Part shown: piece by piece, positions 1-6,735 of the stretch
How positions within the stretch are numbered: position 1 is the first letter of the stretch
Layout of the letters: each line of letters starts with the position of its first letter
NCBI GenBank assembly: GCA_946187475.1
Contig: CAMHRJ010000012.1
Coordinates: forward strand, 1 to 16,956
Reading direction: 5' to 3'
Length of the DNA stretch: 16,956 nucleotides
Origin: an uncultured Clostridia bacterium
GTDB taxonomy: Bacteria; Bacillota; Clostridia; Oscillospirales; Oscillospiraceae
Notes under the pieces: model-generated
What the model was told of the DNA's origin: nothing
Databases searched by the model: none
Seen by the model: the letters and a program-made list of their open reading frames with translations, nothing else
Translations under genes and position numbers: made by a program

Positions 1-1
1 C

Positions 2-871
2 TGGGATGTCAGAATTGTTTTGCCGGAAGAGGTTGAACAGGAATTACCAGATGCTGAGGTAATTATTCCCGAACACATCCTGATCGGCGACGATATCCTG
101 CAGAAAGCACCTAAGCTGAAGTTGGTGCAGACAGGCGCGGGATATGACAATGTTGACTTAAGCGCATGTACAAGGCATGGTGTCCAGGTATGTAATGCAG
201 CAGGTGTAAATGCCAACGCTGTAGCCGAACATGTTATGGCCTTGATTCTTTGCTGGTACAAGAATATCGTGAAGCTCGACAAGTTCTTAAAGACGAATTC
301 CGATGAAGGCGAACTAAACTATTTTGGAGCCGAACTCTCGGAAAAAGCAATCGGCCTTGTTGGATTTGGTCATGTCGGGAAAATAGTGGCAGAATACTGT
401 AATGCTTTTCACATGAAAGTGCTGGTTTATAGCCATCATCCAACTGAAGCTGCAGGAATAGAGCAAAGAGACTTGGACAGTCTGCTCCGTGACAGCGATA
501 TTGTCAGCCTGCATGTTCCTCTGAACGAAAGTACCCGGCATATGATAAATGCAGATGTGTTTTCTAAAATGAAGTCAGACTCTGTCCTGGTCAACACCTC
601 GAGAGGCGGAGTCATTGATGAGCCGCAGCTTCTGCAGGCATTGGAGACGGGCCTCATCGGCGGCGCTTGTCTGGACGTTTTTGAAGAAGAACCCTTGCGG
701 CGCGATCATCCATTCCGCAGAATGGAAAATGTAATCTTAACGCCACATACTGCTGGCCTTCCCGACGGCGTGAAGTATCATAGGAAGCGCTATGAGTTTT
801 TTGTGAAAAATATCGAACGGGTAATGAATGATGAAAAACCGGATTGCAGAATTAATATTCTGCAACGATAG
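2..871 (+). CDS. D-isomer-specific 2-hydroxyacid dehydrogenase (5' end outside window)
   Basis: The reading frame is open to the left edge of the window, so the true start lies outside; an in-frame TTG at 20 is only the first possible start codon. The product is an NAD(P)-dependent reductase of the D-2-hydroxyacid dehydrogenase family (phosphoglycerate dehydrogenase, glyoxylate/hydroxypyruvate reductase and relatives). Visible landmarks, in order: the nucleotide-binding loop GFGHVG, the segment NTSRGGVIDE with the substrate-binding Arg, the DVFEEEP segment with the catalytic Glu, and TPHTAG with the catalytic His. About 280 residues are present against a usual 310-330, so some 30-40 N-terminal residues are missing. 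After the second beta strand of the Rossmann fold the usual Asp is replaced (VYSHHP), which hints at NADP rather than NAD. The substrate cannot be told. Its base composition is more AT-rich than the operons to the right. Confidence 0.88.
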   Translation, partial: WDVRIVLPEEVEQELPDAEVIIPEHILIGDDILQKAPKLKLVQTGAGYDNVDLSACTRHGVQVCNAAGVNANAVAEHVMALILCWYKNIVKLDKFLKTNSDEGELNYFGAELSEKAIGLVGFGHVGKIVAEYCNAFHMKVLVYSHHPTEAAGIEQRDLDSLLRDSDIVSLHVPLNESTRHMINADVFSKMKSDSVLVNTSRGGVIDEPQLLQALETGLIGGACLDVFEEEPLRRDHPFRRMENVILTPHTAGLPDGVKYHRKRYEFFVKNIERVMNDEKPDCRINILQR

Positions 872-1220
872 ATTCCGAATTATCTCTCATTTTCTTCTTC
901 CCCCGACGGTAGTAAGAACCCCTCAGTTTTACTACCATTTGACTACCATTGACGGCATTGACTTGCCGCATTTTGCCGTATTTTGCTTTTTCCGTGACAG
1001 AGTCACAGATTATTAACAACTTTTTCTGCCCGGCAAATCGCGGCAAAACGGGGCAGAATACGGCTTTTCAGGAGGCGGAGAACATTTGACTAAGATACTT
1101 TTTGTGTGCCACGGCAGGGCACAAACCAGCCCCCTTTTGCGCCGTTTCACCACGAAAAGCCACGGTATGATCTGATTTTTACTACCGATTTACTACAGAA
1201 TACTGAGCCTTGGTATGACA
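872..1220. other. Gene-free stretch with paired ACTACC and GGCAAA repeats
   Basis: No convincing gene is seen here. ACTACC occurs at 931 and 942 and again as ACTACC/ACTACA at 1181 and 1192; in both pairs the spacing is 11 bases, and the two blocks (927-951 and 1177-1201) are imperfect direct copies 250 bases apart. An inverted copy, GGTAGT, lies at 908-913. Between them, runs of GGCAAA/GGCAGA-like units spaced about 10 bases (1031-1063) face inverted counterparts near 964-986. Such short spaced repeats resemble recombinase arm sites or operator arrays, but no integrase is present in the window. Confidence 0.4.
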
Positions 1221-1270
1221 AAAAAGGACGGAACGCCTGCAGGTAAAATCTGCGATGCGCTCCGTCCTTT
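1221..1270 (-). terminator. Rho-independent terminator of the BtpA/FGGY operon
   Basis: Read on the minus strand, a 14-base stem (1270-1257 with 1236-1223, fully paired in RNA with one G-U pair) encloses a 20-base loop and is followed by a run of six T. It lies 60 bases after the aldo/keto reductase stop codon and fits the end of the minus-strand operon. Confidence 0.85.
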
Positions 1271-1330
1271 CGATTGCCTGCAGCGGATCGCCGGGCTCTG
1301 CCCGGCCGCTGCCTGAAAAGCTCGCTCCCC

Positions 1331-2455
1331 TTAGCCGTCGTAATGGGCGGAGACCTGCCGCATCAGGGAGATGATGGGCAGATGCTGGGGGCAGACCCCC
1401 TCACACTGGCCGCAGCCGATGCAGTCTCCCGCCCTGCCGTGGTCGGCGGTGAGCTTGGCATAATTGGCGTAATTGGCGGTCCAGCCCTTTTGTGCCAGGT
1501 CCTCCCGCATGTCCTCGTTATAAAGGGAGAAATACTTGGGGATCGCCAGCTGCATGGGACAGCCGTCGGTACAGTAGGAGCAGCCTGTGCAGGCCACGGC
1601 CACCTGGCGGTTGATGATCTCCGCAGCCCGGCGCGTCAGCGCGATCTCCTCCGGTGAAAGAGGTCGAAAGTCCTGCATATAGCCGGTGTTGTCCAGCACT
1701 TGCTCCGGCGTGCTCATGCCGGAAAGCACCATGAACACATGCTCCTGGCTGGCCGCGAAACGGATCCCCCAGGAGGGGATGGAGAGGTCCGGCTCCGCCG
1801 TCTTCAAAAGCGTCTCAGCCTCTGCGGGCAGCTTAGCCAAGGTGCCTCCTTTGACCGGCTCCATGACCACCACGGGCTTCCCATGCCGCACGGCGGTCTC
1901 ATACACCGCGCGGGACTGGATCAATTCGCTTTCCCAGTCCAGATAGTTAAGCTGCATCTGCACGAATTCCATCTCCGGGTGTTCTCTCAGGATCCGGTCC
2001 AAGAGCTCCGGGGTGTCGTGGAAGGAAAAGCCCACATGCCGCACCAGGCCCTGGCGCTGCTTTTCCAGCAGCCAGTTAAAGCAGTCGTATTTTTCATAGA
2101 TGGGATAGCTGTTGGCCTTGATCCCGTGGAGCAGGTAATAGTCGAAGTAGCCTGCCCCGGTCTGCTCCAGCTGCTCCCGGAAGATTCGCTCCGGATCCTC
2201 CGGCGCATGGACGAAGTTGCTGTGCAGCTTGGTGGCCAGGGTGAAGCTGTCCCGGGGATAACGGTCCACCAGAATGGTCTTGGCCGCCCGCTGGCTGGCT
2301 GCGCCGCAGTACATGATGGCTGTGTCAAAATAGGTAAAGCCTCTGCTCATGAACAGGTCCACCATCTGCTTGCATGTTTCAATATCGATGCTGGCCTCGT
2401 CCCTCTCGTCCAGAAGGGGCAGCCGCATCAGGCCGAAGCCCAGTTTTTTTGTCAT
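1331..2455 (-). CDS. Aldo/keto reductase with C-terminal 2x[4Fe-4S] ferredoxin domain
   Basis: A 374-residue oxidoreductase of the COG1453 type: an aldo/keto reductase barrel fused to a bacterial ferredoxin-like tail. The aldo/keto tetrad is visible as D44 (in YFDTA), Y49, K76 (in ATKLH) and H110 (in YYLLHG). Near the C terminus two CxxCxxCxxxC motifs (C289/292/295/299 and C345/348/351/355) should bind two 4Fe-4S clusters, suggesting electron exchange with ferredoxin or flavin partners rather than simple NADPH chemistry. The start chosen is the ATG at 2455, which overlaps the upstream stop as ATGA and has GAGGAGGAGAG just before it; an upstream in-frame start would run deep into the phosphatase gene. 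As last gene of the operon it probably reduces or oxidises a sugar or sugar-derived carbonyl. The substrate is unknown. Confidence 0.88.
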   Translation of the reverse strand: MTKKLGFGLMRLPLLDERDEASIDIETCKQMVDLFMSRGFTYFDTAIMYCGAASQRAAKTILVDRYPRDSFTLATKLHSNFVHAPEDPERIFREQLEQTGAGYFDYYLLHGIKANSYPIYEKYDCFNWLLEKQRQGLVRHVGFSFHDTPELLDRILREHPEMEFVQMQLNYLDWESELIQSRAVYETAVRHGKPVVVMEPVKGGTLAKLPAEAETLLKTAEPDLSIPSWGIRFAASQEHVFMVLSGMSTPEQVLDNTGYMQDFRPLSPEEIALTRRAAEIINRQVAVACTGCSYCTDGCPMQLAIPKYFSLYNEDMREDLAQKGWTANYANYAKLTADHGRAGDCIGCGQCEGVCPQHLPIISLMRQVSAHYDG

Positions 2456-3150
2456 GCTCTCTCCTCCTCGTTCTCTGTGTCCTTCAGAAGCTCCCGAAAA
2501 GGCGGAAGCTCCGCACATTCGGAAAAATGGGAGATCCTGGCGTGGGCAAGACTGGTGTCCTGGCGGATCTGCCCTCCTTCATAGCCCACCACATAAGCCC
2601 CGGAGGCAAGACCGGCGCTGATCCCCACCGGCGAATCTTCCACCACGGCGCACGCCTCCGGGGGAATGTCCAGCAGCGTCATGGCCCTGCAATAGCATTC
2701 CGGGTCCGGCTTTTTCCGCTCCACCATATCCCCGCAGAGGATCAGATCGAATTGCCCCGTCAGGGAAAGACGGTTCAGGGCCGCCAGGATCAGCCGAGAG
2801 CTGGTGGAGCTGACAAGTCCGGTTTTGACTCCCCGGAGCCGCAGGCGGCTCAGCAGCTCCCGAAAGCCGGGGAGCGTGCAGAGCTGCGGACTGTTTTCAT
2901 AGGTGTTCCCCTGCTTCTTTCGCACCCGGGCCAGCTCCTCCTCGCTGACGGGGGGCTCCGCCGCCGACAGCAGGGGCCGGATCACATCCAGCGTATTCAC
3001 ACCGATCAGGGCCCGGCGCTGCTCCTCATTCAGGCGGAGGCCGAAGACAGCCAGAGCCCTATCCAGATACCCGATGTTCGAGAGCTCCGTATCGGCTACT
3101 ACCCCGTCAAAATCAAAGAGAACGCAGCGGATCGCTTCCCTGTTTTCCAT
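2452..3150 (-). CDS. HAD-family sugar phosphatase / beta-phosphoglucomutase-like protein
   Basis: A 232-residue haloacid dehalogenase superfamily protein, subfamily I with a helical cap, as in beta-phosphoglucomutases and small sugar-phosphate phosphatases. Motif I is FDFDGVVAD with nucleophile D13 and acid/base D15; motif II is the Ser in VSSTSS (about residues 113-118); motif III is the Lys of KKPDPE (146-150); motif IV is VVEDSPVG with E171/D172. The start ATG at 3150 lies one base beyond the stop of the FGGY kinase (TGATATG), with GAGGCG upstream, so the two are translationally coupled; a longer open frame upstream only overlaps the kinase and is ignored. It could dephosphorylate, or isomerise, a sugar phosphate made by the neighbouring kinase. 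Phosphatase and phosphomutase cannot be separated from sequence alone. Confidence 0.88.
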   Translation of the reverse strand: MENREAIRCVLFDFDGVVADTELSNIGYLDRALAVFGLRLNEEQRRALIGVNTLDVIRPLLSAAEPPVSEEELARVRKKQGNTYENSPQLCTLPGFRELLSRLRLRGVKTGLVSSTSSRLILAALNRLSLTGQFDLILCGDMVERKKPDPECYCRAMTLLDIPPEACAVVEDSPVGISAGLASGAYVVGYEGGQIRQDTSLAHARISHFSECAELPPFRELLKDTENEEERA

Positions 3151-3151
3151 A

Positions 3152-4705
3152 TCACGCCTCCGCAGAAAGCGCATGCATCTGCTCCCGGTTGCTGCGATAG
3201 AGATCCCGGAAGATGGGATAGCGGGAGGCGTACAGCCGATGGGCCGTCTCATCGGGCTGCAGCACGGTCCCGGCGGGAAGCGCATGCCGTAAAGCGCTGA
3301 AGCTATCCAGCGCGCCTGTGCCCAGCGCTGCCAGCATGGCGTCCCCAAAGGCGGAGCACTGCCAGCTCTCCGGGATCTGGATCGGCATGCCGCAAATATC
3401 GCAGACGATCTGCATCCAGGTGCGGTTTTTGGTGCCGCCGCCGGCGGTAATGATCCGTTTTGGCGGCAGGCCAAGCTCCTCAAACAGGATCAGATGCTGC
3501 AGCGTGGAGTAGCCCACCGCCTCCAGCGCAGCCCGGTTGATATGGGCCCGTCCGTGGTTTCCTCGCAGACCAAAGAGCATCCCCGCCGCCCGGGGATCCT
3601 GCAGGGGACTCCGCTCCCCATAGATATAGGGCAGCATCATGAGCCCCTCCGAGCCGCAGGGGATCTCCGCAGCCTCCCGGGCCATGACCGCATAGGCGTT
3701 TTCACCGCCCTCCGCCTCGGCAAGAAGCTCCGGCCTGTAGAGCAGATCCCGCACCCAGCGGGTCAGGGTACCGGCGGCATTGGTGCCGTCCCCCAGACAG
3801 TGGGTGCCGGGGACGGTGAAAACCTTGCTGCCGTTGAGGCGTCCGTTTCCTTCCGGCGAGACATAGCTGCTCACCGCCCGATCCATACAGTAGTAATAGT
3901 ACATGGAGGAGCCGTACTGAAAAAAGGCCGTGCCCGGCTCCACAAGTCCCACGCTGATGGCTTCAGCGGTGGAATCCCCGGTTCCCACGATCACGGGCGT
4001 GCCCGGGGCGAGACCGGTCTCCGCCGCCGCCTTCTCCGTGACGCCGCCGATGACCTGGTTCACGGGCAAAGCTTCCGCAATCTGGTCCGGGCGGCAGTAC
4101 AGGGCGCACTCCTCCTCGTTTACACTGCCGTCCGGGCGGTATAGAGGACGGAAAGAGCCCTTGGCCAGGAATTGGTCGATGGAATAGCGTCCGGTGAGCC
4201 GGGCCGCCAGGAAGGAGCTTCCCGTCAGGAACTTATAGGTCCTTGCATAGATCTCCGGCTCGTTGTTGCGGATCCAGAGGATCTTGGTGGCGGTGTCGCC
4301 GGAGCAGATGGGATGGCCGAAAAGCTGCATCACCCGCTCCTGTCCATAATAGGCAGTCAGCCACTCCGCCTCCCGGGAGGCCCGGGCGTCGATGCCGTAG
4401 AGGATCGCAGGGCGCAGGGGCTCGCAGTTTTCGTCCACCGGCAGGCAGTCGGTTCCCAGGGCGCTGGCGCCCACACAGGCGATCTGTCGGGGATCGATGC
4501 CGCTCTCGTCCAGGAGACGGCGGCTGAGTGTGCAGAAATCCCCCCACCACACCTGCAGGGCATCGTGCTCAAAATAACCGGGCTGGGGATTCTCCATGCC
4601 GTGGGGCACCGAAGCATCGGCCGCCACGGAATAGCTTTCATCCAGAAGGATCCCCCTGGAGCTGAAGGTGCCGATGTCAATGCCCAGATAGTAACGCTTC
4701 TCCAT
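3152..4705 (-). CDS. FGGY-family carbohydrate kinase (xylulokinase-like)
   Basis: A 517-residue sugar kinase of the FGGY family (xylulokinase, gluconokinase, ribulokinase and relatives), which phosphorylates a sugar or sugar acid with ATP in the cytoplasm. The N-terminal phosphate loop is GIDIGTFSSR (residues 8-17), the catalytic-Asp segment GTGDSTAEA has D244, GERSP is at 363-367, and the adenosine motif AGGGTKNRTW at 421-430. The length is normal for the family. The start ATG at 4705 follows a GGAGGGGGG ribosome binding site and lies 15 bases after the BtpA-like gene, with the phosphatase following after one base, so all are clearly one transcript. The substrate is not readable from the motifs; L-xylulose, an aldonate or an unusual ketose are all possible. 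Confidence 0.9.
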   Translation of the reverse strand: MEKRYYLGIDIGTFSSRGILLDESYSVAADASVPHGMENPQPGYFEHDALQVWWGDFCTLSRRLLDESGIDPRQIACVGASALGTDCLPVDENCEPLRPAILYGIDARASREAEWLTAYYGQERVMQLFGHPICSGDTATKILWIRNNEPEIYARTYKFLTGSSFLAARLTGRYSIDQFLAKGSFRPLYRPDGSVNEEECALYCRPDQIAEALPVNQVIGGVTEKAAAETGLAPGTPVIVGTGDSTAEAISVGLVEPGTAFFQYGSSMYYYYCMDRAVSSYVSPEGNGRLNGSKVFTVPGTHCLGDGTNAAGTLTRWVRDLLYRPELLAEAEGGENAYAVMAREAAEIPCGSEGLMMLPYIYGERSPLQDPRAAGMLFGLRGNHGRAHINRAALEAVGYSTLQHLILFEELGLPPKRIITAGGGTKNRTWMQIVCDICGMPIQIPESWQCSAFGDAMLAALGTGALDSFSALRHALPAGTVLQPDETAHRLYASRYPIFRDLYRSNREQMHALSAEA

Positions 4706-4720
4706 TCCGCCCCCCTCCGC

Positions 4721-5521
4721 TCAAAGCGCGGCGCGGATCCGGGCAACCTTCTCCATAAAGCTGCTGACCCGGTCCTTCTGAACCCTTCCGTCCGGCCCCT
4801 TGAAGGCCGTACCCATGCAAACGGCGTCGCAGTATTTGAGCTTCTCCTGCACGTTTTCCTGCTTGCAGCCGGTATTGCAGAAAACCGGCACGCCGCTGCC
4901 CCGGGCCACCTCATAGATCGCAGCAAGGAGGCTGTCGTCCGGCTCGCTGCCCGCGGCGGCACCGGAGACGCAAAGCCCGTCGGCAAAGCCGCCGTAGAGG
5001 ATGGATCTGGCCACCACGCGAAGATCCCGGGAAGCCAGATAAGCGTCAGACTCGGGGTTTACCTTGTACAGCAGCTTCATTTCGGGGATACCCAGGGCCA
5101 TCCGGTGCCGGGCGGCCTCCCCGCTGCTGGTGGAGAACAGGCCGTATTCCCCCACATAGGCTCCGGAAAAACTGTTGCGGGCAAAGCTGGCCCCGGTCGC
5201 TGCCGCCAGGTCAATGGTGGCGATGGGGTTTTTCACCACATTCACGCCGAAGGGGCGGTCGATCTGTGCGCGGAGATTGCCGATGATATAGGCCATGGCC
5301 GAGATCATGGCGATATCCGGAACGCACTGATAGGGTCTGCTGAACTCATTGGCAAAGAGGATGCCGTCAACACCGCCTGCCTGCAGCGCCTCCAGGTCCG
5401 CCCGGGCGTGGGCGAGTACGGAGTCCAGACTGCCGCAGAAGCCCGGATCGCCGGGCATGGCGTCCAGATGCAGCAGCGCGATGATAGGCTTCTCTACGCC
5501 GAACATATCCTGTGTCCACAT
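4721..5521 (-). CDS. BtpA/SgcQ family TIM-barrel protein
   Basis: A 266-residue protein of the BtpA family (COG0434), which includes cyanobacterial BtpA and Escherichia coli SgcQ. The N-terminal signature with IALLHLDAMPGDPG, the GVDGILFANEF segment, the GVNVVKNP strand and the late DAVCMGTAFKGPDG segment match this family's layout. It is expected to be a soluble (beta/alpha)8 barrel; in non-photosynthetic bacteria these genes sit in sugar-kinase and sugar-transport operons, and the true reaction is not established. The start at 5521 has AGGAGGG seven bases upstream, and the first gene position fits the promoter at 5583-5611. Its neighbours (FGGY kinase, HAD phosphatase, aldo/keto reductase) suggest a role in sugar-phosphate conversion, perhaps as an epimerase or aldolase-like enzyme. 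That role is inference. Confidence 0.85.
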   Translation of the reverse strand: MWTQDMFGVEKPIIALLHLDAMPGDPGFCGSLDSVLAHARADLEALQAGGVDGILFANEFSRPYQCVPDIAMISAMAYIIGNLRAQIDRPFGVNVVKNPIATIDLAAATGASFARNSFSGAYVGEYGLFSTSSGEAARHRMALGIPEMKLLYKVNPESDAYLASRDLRVVARSILYGGFADGLCVSGAAAGSEPDDSLLAAIYEVARGSGVPVFCNTGCKQENVQEKLKYCDAVCMGTAFKGPDGRVQKDRVSSFMEKVARIRAAL

Positions 5522-5565
5522 TATCGTTCCCTCCTGTTTGTATTGTCTTTGTTTTAAATGTCTTC

Positions 5566-5583
5566 TTTTGTATTATGACAAAA
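5566..5583. promoter_or_regulatory. Candidate operator: TTTTGT-N6-ACAAAA palindrome
   Basis: A perfect 6-base inverted repeat, TTTTGT ATTATG ACAAAA, touches the downstream edge of the proposed -10 box of the BtpA operon, covering the expected transcription start. It contains one copy of the octamer TTTGTATT (AATACAAA on the other strand); a second copy lies exactly 30 bases away at 5537-5544. The position suits repression, plausibly by the GntR protein encoded next door. Confidence 0.45.
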
Positions 5584-5611
5584 ACATACTATAAGAAGGA
5601 CCGCTTGTCAA
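5583..5611 (-). promoter_or_regulatory. Sigma-A-type promoter of the BtpA/FGGY operon
   Basis: On the minus strand a perfect -35 box TTGACA (5611-5606) is followed, after 17 bases, by TATGTT (5588-5583) as -10 box. It lies about 60 bases upstream of the BtpA start and 23 bases beyond the gntR terminator, so the operon has its own promoter. Confidence 0.65.
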
Positions 5612-5633
5612 GTGGCTTTCCGACTTTTTATAG

Positions 5634-5675
5634 AAAAGCCTCCGCCCTCTCCGAAAAGAGAGGGCGGAGGCTTTT
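5634..5675 (-). terminator. Strong terminator after gntR
   Basis: An 18-base perfect inverted repeat (5634-5651 with 5658-5675) with a 6-base loop sits 34 bases after the gntR stop; its outer stem is AAAA/TTTT so a T run closes it on either strand. It ends gntR transcription and insulates the BtpA promoter immediately beyond. Confidence 0.9.
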
Positions 5676-5709
5676 CCTGCTTATTTTCTGCTTATTGTTT
5701 TCTATTGTA

Positions 5710-6426
5710 TCAGATCACGATCTCGAATTTATCCGCCACACAGCGCTGGATGCTGATATAGCGGTGCTCGCCGGTGGAATCGTTCACCACACTGCTGATC
5801 TTCAGCAGCGGATAGCCAACAGAGATGCCCAGATAGCGGGATTCCTGGTAGTTGGCGAAGACTACCTCCAGATGCTTGACAGAGTTGGTGAACTCGATGC
5901 CCTTCTTCTGGCGGATGACCTCATAGAGGGAGCGATTGTTCAGATCCTCGTCGAAAAGGAAGAAAAAGTCCTCGGCAAACTTGGTGGTCTCCAGCACCAC
6001 GGGCATGCCGTCAGCATAGCGGATGCGGTCGATCACCAGGATCTTCTCCTCTGGATCCAGGCCCAAGCGCTGAGTGTCCTTGGGGGAAGGATCCTCCAGT
6101 GCGATCTTGATGGTTTTGGAGCCCGGGGTGAAGCCCATGCTGCGGCACATTTCGGAAAAACCCATCACCGCGGAAAGCTGCCGGGAAAACTTGCGTTCCC
6201 GCACAAAGGTGCCTTTGCCCACCTTGCGGACCAGGAAATCCTCTTTTTCCAGCTGTTCCATGGCCTTACGCACCGTGACCCGGCTGACCTGGTAGGTCTC
6301 GCTCAGTTCCGCCTCTGTGGGCAGGCGGCTGCCGGCTGGGTAAGTGCCTTCGTTGATTTCGTCTTTCAGCTTTTCATAGAGCTGCTGGTACAGCGGAACG
6401 GAGCTGCTTTTATTGATTTGATCCAT
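5710..6426 (-). CDS. GntR-family (HutC subfamily) transcriptional regulator
   Basis: A 238-residue repressor-type regulator. Residues about 8-75 form the winged helix-turn-helix typical of GntR proteins (PLYQQLYEKLKDEI, then GSRLPTEAELSETYQVSRVTVRKAMEQL and GKGTFV); residues about 90-235 form a UTRA effector-binding domain (VIDRIRYADGMPVVLE, SLYEVI, ISVGYPLLKISSV), which in this subfamily binds sugar phosphates or similar ligands. The start ATG at 6426 is preceded by AAAGGAAG; an in-frame longer version would begin within the promoter. It is transcribed away from the SIS-kinase-transporter genes, the same arrangement as fraR beside fraBDA in Salmonella, and most likely controls that set, itself and the BtpA operon. 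The ligand is unknown; a phosphorylated Amadori compound would fit. Confidence 0.92.
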   Translation of the reverse strand: MDQINKSSSVPLYQQLYEKLKDEINEGTYPAGSRLPTEAELSETYQVSRVTVRKAMEQLEKEDFLVRKVGKGTFVRERKFSRQLSAVMGFSEMCRSMGFTPGSKTIKIALEDPSPKDTQRLGLDPEEKILVIDRIRYADGMPVVLETTKFAEDFFFLFDEDLNNRSLYEVIRQKKGIEFTNSVKHLEVVFANYQESRYLGISVGYPLLKISSVVNDSTGEHRYISIQRCVADKFEIVI

Positions 6427-6451
6427 GACGTCTTCCTTTACCCTTTTGATG

Positions 6452-6489
6452 ATAATACAAATTATAGCAAATGATTCCCCTCTTGTAAA
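6452..6489 (-). promoter_or_regulatory. gntR promoter with overlapping inverted repeat
   Basis: On the minus strand TTTACA (6489-6484), 17 bases, then a perfect TATAAT (6466-6461). The -10 box overlaps an inverted repeat ATAAT ACAA ATTAT (plus strand 6452-6465), which contains the octamer AATACAAA (6454-6461). This arrangement would allow autoregulation by the GntR protein. Confidence 0.75.
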
Positions 6490-6546
6490 GCATATTCCGC
6501 GTTTCCAGGCAGAGATCTTTTCGGAATTCACTGGAGAAAACAGAAA

Positions 6547-6572
6547 AAACCATGTGCTCCAGCACATGGTTT
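6547..6572 (-). terminator. Terminator-like palindrome between the divergent promoters
   Basis: A 12-base perfect inverted repeat (AAACCATGTGCT at 6547-6558, its complement at 6561-6572). On the minus strand it ends in six T, the form of a Rho-independent terminator, but it lies upstream of both the gntR and the SIS-gene promoters and follows no minus-strand gene. It may stop antisense transcription entering the regulator, or it may be a protein-binding palindrome. Confidence 0.55.
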
Positions 6573-6645
6573 CGTGAAATTTCACAGTTTTATCTATACA
6601 AAATTGTGGAATACGTCAAAAATGAAACAGAGAGAAAAAATAATG

Positions 6646-6674
6646 TTGACAATTGTATCACATAAGAATAATAT
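6646..6674 (+). promoter_or_regulatory. Promoter of the SIS-kinase-transporter operon
   Basis: A perfect TTGACA (6646-6651) and TAATAT (6669-6674) are separated by 17 bases, some 60 bases before the SIS-gene start. The palindrome ACAATTGT overlaps the -35 box (6649-6656). Confidence 0.65.
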
Positions 6675-6688
6675 GAAGCCAGACAAAG

Positions 6689-6708
6689 CAATACAAAGCA
6701 ATACAAAT
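6689..6708. repeat. Tandem CAATACAAAG-type repeat at the start of the SIS transcript
   Basis: Two adjacent 10-base units (CAATACAAAG and CAATACAAAT) place the octamer AATACAAA at 6690 and 6700, one helical turn apart, just downstream of the expected transcription start. With the copies at 5537, 5567 (inverted) and 6454 they make five copies in the three control regions around gntR, so they are candidate GntR half-sites. Confidence 0.45.
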
Positions 6709-6735
6709 AATCCGAAATTAAAGGAGGAACTACAA

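Noticed and set aside
908..1201. A CRISPR array in the ACTACC repeats
   Set aside because: The repeated units are only 6-11 bases, unevenly spaced and without unique spacers of constant length; no cas gene is present.
872..1220. A tRNA gene as integration target near the left boundary
   Set aside because: No cloverleaf with a T-loop GGTTCGAATCC-type sequence was found on either strand.
3151..3483. A longer N terminus for the HAD phosphatase
   Set aside because: The extra 111 residues are Arg/Pro/Ala-rich and overlap the kinase coding sequence; the ATG at 3150 directly precedes the DxD motif at the usual distance.
4172..5557. A 461-residue plus-strand open frame over the FGGY kinase and BtpA-like genes
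   Set aside because: It spans two genes and their junction on the other strand, and has the G/H/Q-rich composition of an antisense frame.
6574..6735. A longer N terminus for the SIS protein
   Set aside because: It would begin upstream of the predicted promoter and run through the tandem AATACAAA repeats; AAAGGAGGA supports the ATG at 6736.
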